From Streptomyces sp. TRM68416 (GTDB lineage Bacteria > Actinomycetota > Actinomycetes > Streptomycetales > Streptomycetaceae), in assembly GCF_014596915.1 (NCBI RefSeq), contig NZ_JACVWU010000019.1, positions 124,001-188,000 on the forward strand: a stretch of 64,000 nt of DNA, in the 5' to 3' direction. Shown here one piece after another: positions 32,165-38,234 of the stretch. Numbering within the stretch: the first letter of the stretch is position 1; each line of letters starts with the position of its first letter. A program made the translations under genes and the position numbers. The notes under the pieces were generated by a model. It was given only the letters and a program-made list of their open reading frames with translations, did not search any database and was not told the origin of the DNA.

Positions 32165-33748
32165 TCACGCCGCGCCCCACGGCCAGTCCGCGTCCCGCGC
32201 CGCCTCCAGCAGCGGAACCATCCGGAAGGCCGCGTCCGAGAGTCCCCCGAACGTGTGCCGGTTGCCCTTCCCGGACGGACCGTGGCCCGCCCGGTACCCG
32301 GCGAGGTTCCAGGTGTACACCGGTACGTCCGCCGGGACCTGCGAGGTCGGGTCGCCGTGGCGGCTGTACGTGTACTGCTCGTCGGTGACGATCAGCACCC
32401 GGTCCTGCCCCCGGTAGTGGGCCCGCACCGCCGACGTGGTGTCGGTGCCGCCCAGGTCGCCGAAGCGGTCCAGGATCTTCAGCACCGACTCCCCCTTGCG
32501 GAAGGGAACGCGGTTGCACGTCGTGCCGAACTCGACGAGGTCCGCGTCCTGCGCCCGCAGCGCGAGCGCCGTCCCGAAGATCGCCGCCGCGTCGGCCCGG
32601 TTGAGCTGCGAACGGTCCGACAGCCGCGCCCACATCGAACCGGACCGGTCGACGAGCACCAGCGTCCGCCCGGACAGCGCCGGCACATTGGCCAGCGAGT
32701 GGCCGAGCGCCTGCTCCAGCGGGTACGACCAGCGCAGCGACGGCGCGTGCTGGTACGCGGCGAGGTACCGGAAGGGGAACTGCCGGGACCGCGCGACCTC
32801 GGCCGGGTCGCTGATCCGCGCGGCGACCTGGGCCGCCACCTCGTCCGAGACGCCCGCCTCGTCGAAGTTCCGAAGGTTCCGCACCAATGCCATCGCGCCC
32901 ATGGACGGAATCACGGCCTCCCAGGCCTCCTTGTCCATCGGCCCCTGGAGCCAGCCCGCCAGCGCCTCCCAGGTCATCCCGGCCGCCGCGAGCCGCTCGG
33001 CCCCGCCCGCCGAGGTGACGACGGCACGCCGCTCCGCGACGGGCAGCGCCATCAGCTCGCGGTGCGCGACCAGCGTCCGGTTCGACGCGGGCGGCACGGC
33101 GGTCTCCGGGTGGTACCGGCGGTCGAGGGCGTACTGGAACAGCTCGCCCTGCCACGGCTTGTCCGGGTCCGGCGCGGCGTGCACCAGGTTGAGGATGTCG
33201 CCGAAGCGGTAGCCCTTGGACGCCGTGTCGTACTTCAGCAGCGACTTGCCGCCGTAGAGCCGTCGTACGGCGTCGGCGATACCGCGCTTGACCGGCTTGG
33301 GCACATTGCGGCCGTACGTCGCCGTCCAGTACGCCAGCAGCTCGCCGGGCTCGTCCGGCCGCCGCAGCACGGAGTCGACGACCTGCCGGTTCGACGGCCC
33401 GTCGGTGGCGCCGGCGTCGAGGCGTGCCTTGACGTACTCGGCGGCGCCCACGACGGAGGCCGTACGGAGGTTGCCCTCGCCGCGCAGCCAGCCGAGCAGG
33501 CCGGCCGTCCACTCCGGGTCGGTGACGGCGAGTTCGCGCACGAGGCGCGCGAACCGGTCGTCGCGGTCGGCCCCGGACTCGTAGAAGGTCTGCTGAGAAA
33601 CGAAGTTGGCGACCGCGAGCAGAAAGAGTTCGGAGCGCGCGTCGCGCTCATGGCCTCGGCCGCCCTGGTACGTACGCAGAATGCGTCCCGTCGACGTCAC
33701 CCGCGAAGTGGGCTGCGCCCGCGCGGCCTTGGTGTTGAATCGCGCCAT
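32165..33748 (-). CDS. rsr: Ro60/Rsr-family RNA-binding protein (TROVE domain plus vWA)
   Basis: A 527-residue bacterial orthologue of the Ro60 autoantigen. The TROVE ring of HEAT-like repeats spans ~15-340 (RTYQGGRGHERDARSELFLLAVANFVSQQTFYESG, YGRNVPKPVKRGIADAVRRLYGGKSLLKYD). A C-terminal von Willebrand A domain (~355-520) has an intact MIDAS: DRSGSM, the Thr in GGTDTTSAV and Asp in IVTDEQ. Ro proteins bind Y RNAs on the outer face and feed misfolded RNA to exonucleases such as PNPase. Start ATG 33748 follows GGGGGAA within a GAATTC-GGGG-GAATTC inverted repeat. The two Y-RNA-like genes lie immediately upstream on the same strand. Confidence 0.95.
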   Translation of the reverse strand: MARFNTKAARAQPTSRVTSTGRILRTYQGGRGHERDARSELFLLAVANFVSQQTFYESGADRDDRFARLVRELAVTDPEWTAGLLGWLRGEGNLRTASVVGAAEYVKARLDAGATDGPSNRQVVDSVLRRPDEPGELLAYWTATYGRNVPKPVKRGIADAVRRLYGGKSLLKYDTASKGYRFGDILNLVHAAPDPDKPWQGELFQYALDRRYHPETAVPPASNRTLVAHRELMALPVAERRAVVTSAGGAERLAAAGMTWEALAGWLQGPMDKEAWEAVIPSMGAMALVRNLRNFDEAGVSDEVAAQVAARISDPAEVARSRQFPFRYLAAYQHAPSLRWSYPLEQALGHSLANVPALSGRTLVLVDRSGSMWARLSDRSQLNRADAAAIFGTALALRAQDADLVEFGTTCNRVPFRKGESVLKILDRFGDLGGTDTTSAVRAHYRGQDRVLIVTDEQYTYSRHGDPTSQVPADVPVYTWNLAGYRAGHGPSGKGNRHTFGGLSDAAFRMVPLLEAARDADWPWGAA

Positions 33749-33800
33749 GGTGAATTCCCCCGAATTCGTTGCCGTTCCGGAAGGAGGCGCAGCAAAAGGA

Positions 33801-33957
33801 GGGTGCCCGAGGTCGAAGTCGGCTGCGGTGCTTATAAACGGGCGCGTCTTCCTTTTCCGCCACACCGACCCGAGGTCGATGACGGGATTCGAACCCGCAC
33901 GGGGAGCGCGTCCCCACCAGTTCCCGGAAGTATCCGCTGCCTGCGCACCGGGCACCC
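33801..33957 (-). ncRNA. Bacterial Y RNA (YrlA-like), proximal copy with tRNA-Leu-like module
   Basis: Read on the minus strand, the ends pair perfectly (GGGTGCCCG 33957-33949 with CGGGCACCC 33809-33801). Next to this stem is GGTGCGCAGGCAG (33949-33937) on the 5' side and GCCGACTTCGACCT on the 3' side, both nearly the same in the sister RNA and like the Ro-binding helix of Y RNAs. Inside comes a permuted tRNA module: a T-arm GCGGG-TTCGAAT-CCCGT (33898-33882), then an acceptor-like hairpin CATCGACC-TCG-GGTCGGTG (33881-33863), then a D-arm TGGCGGAAAAGGAAGACGCG like that of tRNA-Leu. A CCTTTT run follows the 3' arm. No anticodon arm or CCA end exists. Exact RNA ends are inferred. Confidence 0.85.
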
Positions 33958-34030
33958 ACCATGAGCTGCGCCTCCCGAGATCAAGTCGGCGGCGGCCGGG
34001 ATTCTTTTGCAGAGAAGGAGCCGTCGCCCG

Positions 34031-34046
34031 CGCACCGGGAGGTGCG
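34031..34046 (-). terminator. Short hairpin between the two Y-RNA-like genes
   Basis: CGCACC-TCCC-GGTGCG on the minus strand forms a perfect 6-bp stem with a four-base loop, 11 bases past the distal RNA's closing arm. It may terminate or protect that RNA. Confidence 0.45.
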
Positions 34047-34057
34047 ATGAAATTGTG

Positions 34058-34199
34058 GTGTCCAGAGTTCAGGTCGGCGGAACCGACATTAGGTGCTCTA
34101 ACCCCTGAGCTACACCGGCGCGTTGTACCGATGGCGGGACTCGAACCCGCGACCGCCCCATTATCAGTGGAAGTAGGTCCTGCCTTCGCACCTGGACAC
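34058..34199 (-). ncRNA. Bacterial Y RNA (YrlA-like), distal copy with ordinary tRNA-like module
   Basis: Read on the minus strand, the ends pair as GTGTCCAG (34199-34192) with CTGGACAC (34065-34058). The 5' side continues GGTGCGAAGGCAG and TACTTCC, the 3' side GCCGACCTGAACT, matching the sister RNA. The inner module is in permuted tRNA order: canonical T-arm GCGGG-TTCGAGT-CCCGC (34150-34134, 5-bp stem and 7-base loop), acceptor-like hairpin CATCGG / CCGGTG with the loop TACAACGCG (34133-34113), and a canonical D-arm GCTC-AGGGGTTA-GAGC (34110-34095). This T-acceptor-D order is the layout known for YrlA RNAs. A TACAGT -10 box lies at 34211-34206. RNA ends are inferred. Confidence 0.87.
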
Positions 34200-34205
34200 G
34201 TCCTC

Positions 34206-34211
34206 ACTGTA
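34206..34211 (-). promoter_or_regulatory. -10 element of the distal Y-RNA-like gene
   Basis: TACAGT on the minus strand fits TANNNT and ends six bases before the predicted RNA 5' end. No good -35 sequence is seen at 17-18 bases, so the promoter class is uncertain. Confidence 0.4.
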
Positions 34212-34430
34212 GGAGGCGTACCGCGGGCCGGGCTAGCGAATTAATGACACGCGCTTCTGCCGCTTCCGGAGCCGGACAGAACCTCACCGGGCCCTGCTGT
34301 GCGAACCCGCACGCATGCACGCACGGACACCAACCTCCCCTCCAGCCCGGGAAATTGGTCGGACGAATCTTCGTAAAGAAGGTCAACCGGCACAGAGCAC
34401 CGCAGTACCCATGATTTACGGCGGACGTAC

Positions 34431-34459
34431 TTGACCGGCGTGCTCCGCGGCAATAGATA
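34431..34459 (+). promoter_or_regulatory. Promoter of the protease operon
   Basis: TTGACC (34431-34436), a 17-base spacer and TAGATA (34454-34459) fit a vegetative promoter, with transcription expected from about 34466 and GGGGGAGG before the first start codon at 34497. Confidence 0.55.
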
Positions 34460-34496
34460 CCAATCCACCTGAAGCACCCGGGGGAGGCGAGCCGAA

Positions 34497-34727
34497 GTGG
34501 ACGCACGTCGGACACGCAGCCTCCATGAGGGCCGGCTGCTGAGCATGGCCCATGTGACGGGGGTCGGGACCGGGAGGGACGAGCACACGGGCGAGGACGT
34601 CATCGTCGTCTTCGTGACCCGCAAAGTGCCCCGGGACCGGCTCAGGGAAGAGGACGTGGTTCCGGACGAGCTCGACGGCGTACCCGTGCGCGTACTCGCG
34701 ATCGGCGATGTCTCCGCGCAGGAGTAG
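34497..34727 (+). CDS. Small protein homologous to the N-terminal domain of the adjacent protease
   Basis: A 76-residue protein with no signal peptide, starting at GTG 34497 behind GGGGGAGG. Residues ~15-74 align with residues ~37-97 of the protease encoded next: HVTGVGTGRDEHTGEDVIVVFVTRKVP against NVVGFGHGVKWSGGQPTGEEAVLVFVTQKVP, then an E(R)DV(V/I)P and VLAIGDVSAQ / VVAVGHVAAQ. It is therefore a free-standing copy of that domain, either an inhibitor or chaperone-like partner, or a duplicate from gene splitting. It is likely co-transcribed with the protease gene, 64 bases on. Confidence 0.7.
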   Translation: MDARRTRSLHEGRLLSMAHVTGVGTGRDEHTGEDVIVVFVTRKVPRDRLREEDVVPDELDGVPVRVLAIGDVSAQE

Positions 34728-34791
34728 CGCGCCGCGCGCCCCGGCACCGCGATGACACCGGAAAATCACCGGGGAAGAAGGTGGTCTGGCC

Positions 34792-35955
34792 GTGACGAGC
34801 CAGCCCGAACTGATGCGAGGTCCCACCGGCGGACAGCTCACCGACAACTCGCGCCGGCAGGCGTTGTCGGACTTCCTGCGGCGTGAGCAGCCGCTGGCGA
34901 ACGTCGTCGGCTTCGGCCACGGCGTGAAGTGGAGCGGGGGTCAACCGACCGGCGAGGAGGCCGTGTTGGTGTTCGTGACCCAGAAGGTCCCGGAGTCGAT
35001 GCTGCCGGAACGGGACGTGATCCCGTACCGGATGGACGACGGCACGCCCACCGACGTGGTGGCCGTGGGCCATGTCGCCGCCCAGCGCCAGCAGCGGGCG
35101 TCGGGGGCCCGGCGCGAGGAGCGGCGAGGGGTCTCCTACGGCCCTGACGGCAGCGTCGAGGAGCAGTTGGCGCGGCTGTCGCAGCCGCTGCTGGAGGAGC
35201 TGGGCACGGCCGGCGCGTTCGAGCCGCAGATCCTCAAGCGCCGTATGCGGCCGAGCCCTTCGGGCTTCTCGGTCGGCAACGTGCGGGTGACGGCGGGCAC
35301 GCTCGGCAGTGTGGTGTACGACTTCCTGCCGGGCGCGACGGTCGATCCGCCCGGCCCGGGTCTGGGCGTTCCGGCGAAGTTCTACATCCTGTCCAACAAC
35401 CATGTGCTCGCGGACTCCAACCGGGCACAGCTGGGCAGTCCGATCGTGCAGCCGGGTGTCTTCGACGGCGGCTCGGACCCGGCGGACCGGATCGCGACCC
35501 TGGACCGCTTCGTGACGATCCAGTTCGCGCCGCAGATCCCGCTGGAGCAGCACAACAACGTCATCGACGCGGCCCTGGGCGCGGTGGACTTCCAGGACGC
35601 GACCCGGGAGCAGTACTTCAGCGGTGCGCCGCGCGCCTGGCGGCGCAAGGCCAATGTGGCGGTCGGGGACCTGGTGAGGAAGACGGGCCGGACGACCAAC
35701 ATCAGTTTCGGCCGGATCATCGCGGTCGACGCGACGATCGACGTCAACTTCGGCACGGCCGGGACGGCCCGCTTCAAGGACCAGATCCTCACCACGAACA
35801 TCTCCGCGGGCGGCGACTCGGGGTCCCTGGTCACCTCGCTCGACAACGTGGCGGTGGGGCTGCTGTTCGCCGGTTCGTCGGTGGTGACGGTCGTCAACCA
35901 CATCGAGAACGTCCGTGCGCTGCTGCGCGTCGAGGTCGCCGAGCAGCTGGCATGA
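34792..35955 (+). CDS. Trypsin-like serine protease domain protein
   Basis: A 387-residue protein without a signal peptide. An N-terminal domain (~20-100) shared with the small protein upstream is followed by a charged linker and a chymotrypsin-fold domain (~150-385). The triad is visible: His in YILSNNHVLADSN, Asp in NNVIDAALGAVD, Ser in ISAGGDSGSLV (GDSG). It may be cytoplasmic or exported by a non-classical route. Start is GTG 34792 with GAAGAAGGTGG upstream. It sits in a three-gene operon with a small secreted-looking protein after it. Substrate and purpose are unknown; homologues in actinobacteria are often annotated only as trypsin-like peptidases. Confidence 0.82.
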   Translation: MTSQPELMRGPTGGQLTDNSRRQALSDFLRREQPLANVVGFGHGVKWSGGQPTGEEAVLVFVTQKVPESMLPERDVIPYRMDDGTPTDVVAVGHVAAQRQQRASGARREERRGVSYGPDGSVEEQLARLSQPLLEELGTAGAFEPQILKRRMRPSPSGFSVGNVRVTAGTLGSVVYDFLPGATVDPPGPGLGVPAKFYILSNNHVLADSNRAQLGSPIVQPGVFDGGSDPADRIATLDRFVTIQFAPQIPLEQHNNVIDAALGAVDFQDATREQYFSGAPRAWRRKANVAVGDLVRKTGRTTNISFGRIIAVDATIDVNFGTAGTARFKDQILTTNISAGGDSGSLVTSLDNVAVGLLFAGSSVVTVVNHIENVRALLRVEVAEQLA

Positions 35956-35968
35956 GGAGGAGCATCCG

Positions 35969-36415
35969 ATGACGACACAGGCGCGCAAGCAGAAGGCCGC
36001 GTCCTCGGCCGAGCGTCACTTCCACAACGCGCAGGGCGCGGAGGTCAAGACCCACGACGAGGCGTTCGCGCTGCAGCAGCAAATCTCCCCCGAGGCGGTG
36101 TCCGCCGCGGCGAAGCTGGTCCTGCACAACGGCTCGGTCACCTTCGACATGGAGGTGAAGTACAACCCGAACACCTACCCGCACGTGATCACCGGCGGTC
36201 AGATCACGGGGACCATCTGCGGGGCGCCCTGGAACATCACGGGCGGCTTCATCGGCCAGACGATCAGGCTGGACGCCAAGCGTGCGGGCACGGGCTCCTG
36301 CGCCGAGACGCTCACGGTGGTCGGCGAGTACCAGAACCCGCCGGCGTACCGGGGGACGTACGGCTTCAACGGCGCGGCGTCGTCGTTCAGGCACACGACG
36401 GTGTACCACTGCTGA
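35969..36415 (+). CDS. Uncharacterised beta-rich protein of the protease operon
   Basis: A 148-residue protein starting at ATG 35969 with GAGGAGGAGC upstream and 13 bases after the protease stop. The first 50 residues are charged and helical; residues ~55-148 are rich in Gly, Thr and aromatic residues with alternating hydrophobics (VTFDMEVKYNPNTYPHVITGG, GTICGAPWNITGGFIGQTIRL, CAETLTVVGEY) and end in VYHC, suggesting a small beta-barrel or sandwich with three cysteines. I do not recognise the family. Its position suggests a substrate, inhibitor or partner of the protease. Confidence 0.65.
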   Translation: MTTQARKQKAASSAERHFHNAQGAEVKTHDEAFALQQQISPEAVSAAAKLVLHNGSVTFDMEVKYNPNTYPHVITGGQITGTICGAPWNITGGFIGQTIRLDAKRAGTGSCAETLTVVGEYQNPPAYRGTYGFNGAASSFRHTTVYHC

Positions 36416-36441
36416 GACCGCCGGGCATACGGGCGGCGAGG

Positions 36442-36468
36442 ACCGACACCGCTCAACGCGGTGTCGGT
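36442..36468. terminator. Bidirectional terminator hairpin
   Basis: A perfect 11-bp stem ACCGACACCGC (36442-36452 with 36458-36468) and TCAAC loop lie between the protease operon and the convergent gene at 36501. Confidence 0.82.
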
Positions 36469-36500
36469 TCCCGGCGTACGCGGGGTCCGCGCGCGAGGGG

Positions 36501-37928
36501 TCAATCGCCCTTCTGCGACCGCGCCTTGAACGCGGCCTTCCGCGCTTCCTTGGCCACCTTCTTGTCCGGGTGCAGCCGCCCCATGGCTTCCAGTACTTCG
36601 GCCGTGGCCGGGTGGTCGACCCGCCAGGCGGCCGCGAAGAATCCGGCGTGCTGGCGGGCGAGCCCCTCCACCAGTGCCTGGAGTTCGTCGGAGTTGCCCT
36701 CGGCGGCCAGTTGCGCGGCGACCGTGTCGATGGTCAGCCAGAAGACCATCGCCTCCGAGGGCACGGGGACGTCGGTGGCCCCGTGCTCGGTGAGCCACAC
36801 CCGGGCGAGCCCGCCCAGTTCGGCGTCGTCGAGGACTTCTCGCAGGGCGGGCTCGGCCTCCTGTCCGACGAGCGAGAGCGCCTGCTGGCAGCGCAGCCTG
36901 CGCAGCGGCGCCCCGGCGTCCGCGCCGCGGGCGGCGGCGAGCAACTCCCGTGCGGCCGCGAGGGGTTCGCGTCGCGCCAGCCACTGTTCGGTCTCGGCGC
37001 GGGCGGCGTTCGGGGCGTAGGAGGCCGTGCCGTCGAGCAGGGCGTCGGCTCCCTTGTCCGCGAGGTCGCCCACGGCGGGCGCCGCGAACCCGGCGTCGAG
37101 CAGCCGCGCCCGCAGCCCGTACAGGCCGAGCGGAGTCAGCCGTACCATCCCGTACCGCGATACGTCCGTGTCGTCGACCGGCGCGGACGGCTCCTCGTCG
37201 GCGTCGGCCATGAGCGCCTCGTCGACCGGCTGGAACTCGACGAGTCCGACGGGCTCCAGCAGCCGGAACTGGTCGTCCAGCCGCATCATCGCGTCGGAGA
37301 CCTGCTCCAGTACGTCGTTGGTGGGTTCCCCCATGTCGCTGGGCACGATCATCGACGCGGCCAGGGCGGGCAGCGGGACCGGCCCGTCACCGGGGCCGTC
37401 GTCGCTGACGGTCAGCAGGTACAGGTTGCCGAGGACCCCGTCGAGGAACTCCGCCTCGGCCTCGGGGTCCCAGTCCAGCGCGGAGAGGTCGATCTCGCCG
37501 CCTTCCTCCATGGCGTCGACGAGGTCGTCCAGGTCGGGCACGCTCGCGTCGGCGAGCACGGTCTCCAGTGCGCCCAGCCACACGCCGAGCACGTCCTGCG
37601 GCGCGCCGCCGGTGAGCAGCGCCAGGTCCTCGCCCGCGGTGACGGTGCCCGTCTCCTCGTCGGTGATCTCGACGAGCCCGGTGTCGACGGCGACGCGCCA
37701 GGCCTCACTGGCACTGGCGGCGGCGTCGTCCCCGGTCAGTCCGAGTGCCTCGGCCGCGGCGGGGAGCTGGTCCTCGGCGAGGCCGCCGCCGGCGTCCACC
37801 CGGGTGTCGGGTCCGGCCCAGCGGGCGAGCCGGGCGGCACGGGACAGCAAGGGCGTGGACAGCGCGTCCCGCGCCAGCTCCGCTTCGGGGTGCAGCCGCA
37901 CCGGGGGCAGGGGGGAGCTGTCTGACAT
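36501..37928 (-). CDS. Conserved hypothetical protein, acidic, winged-helix-like
   Basis: A 475-residue soluble acidic protein without a signal peptide or membrane helix. Repeated Leu/Ala-rich helices with Asp/Glu patches dominate; SRYGMVRLTPLGLYGLRARLLDAGF around residue 285 looks like a winged-helix segment, and the C-terminus is basic (KKVAKEARKAAFKARSQKG). The C-terminal third (RCQQALSLVG, ATAEVLEAMGRLHPDKKVAKEARKAAFK) resembles HEAT-like helices. I cannot assign a function. Such proteins are common single genes in Streptomyces. Confidence 0.7.
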   Translation of the reverse strand: MSDSSPLPPVRLHPEAELARDALSTPLLSRAARLARWAGPDTRVDAGGGLAEDQLPAAAEALGLTGDDAAASASEAWRVAVDTGLVEITDEETGTVTAGEDLALLTGGAPQDVLGVWLGALETVLADASVPDLDDLVDAMEEGGEIDLSALDWDPEAEAEFLDGVLGNLYLLTVSDDGPGDGPVPLPALAASMIVPSDMGEPTNDVLEQVSDAMMRLDDQFRLLEPVGLVEFQPVDEALMADADEEPSAPVDDTDVSRYGMVRLTPLGLYGLRARLLDAGFAAPAVGDLADKGADALLDGTASYAPNAARAETEQWLARREPLAAARELLAAARGADAGAPLRRLRCQQALSLVGQEAEPALREVLDDAELGGLARVWLTEHGATDVPVPSEAMVFWLTIDTVAAQLAAEGNSDELQALVEGLARQHAGFFAAAWRVDHPATAEVLEAMGRLHPDKKVAKEARKAAFKARSQKGD

Positions 37929-38234
37929 CGGCTGATTCTCCTAGGGGGCGCGTCGTACCACTCAGCCGCTCAGCCTAGACGGATTTGGACCCATGCCGCC
38001 CGGTTCATCTGGCCGTTGGCCGCCGTACCTGGCCGAAACCTTGACAAGTGGCCTGACCAGGCATGAGATTACGCGCGTAGAAACCTGCTGGACATCTGTT
38101 CACTGTAATTTCTACGCGCGTCGCGCCGCCCCACCGGTCGCGGCATGCACCGTTGCCGCCCCACCGGTCGCGGCCCCGCCGTTCCACGCTCCACCCTCGT
38201 CCCGGCGCCCACGCACGTCCCCGGAGGGATCCCG
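37929..38234. other. Intergenic region before the secreted nuclease gene
   Basis: This 306-base gap holds a promoter, a long inverted repeat (38071-38121) and two direct 20-bp repeats GCCGCCCCACCGGTCGCGGC (38125-38144 and 38155-38174). No gene is seen. Confidence 0.5.
38041..38121 (+). promoter_or_regulatory. Promoter and 13-bp inverted repeat upstream of the nuclease gene
   Basis: TTGACA (38041-38046) is a consensus -35 box; TGAGAT (38064-38069) follows after 17 bases. Just downstream, ACGCGCGTAGAAA (38071-38083) and its exact reverse complement (38109-38121) flank 25 bases that contain CTGTTCACTG, similar to a half Pho box. The arms overlap the predicted transcription start and could be an operator or an mRNA hairpin. 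Confidence 0.55.

Larger units (their letters stand above)
33749..34496. other. Non-coding cassette with two Y-RNA-like genes
   Basis: This 748-base gap has no protein gene. On the minus strand it holds two tandem Y-RNA-like genes (34199-34058 and 33957-33801), a short hairpin between them and the Ro60 leader. On the plus strand a TTGACC-N17-TAGATA promoter (34431-34459) serves the protease operon. No canonical tRNA is present despite strong T-arm and D-arm sequences. Confidence 0.8.

Noticed and set aside
33841..34150. Two tRNA genes on the minus strand
   Set aside because: Perfect T-arm and D-arm sequences occur, but in the order T-arm then D-arm, with no anticodon arm, no linear acceptor stem and no CCA. 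The permuted layout fits Y RNAs.
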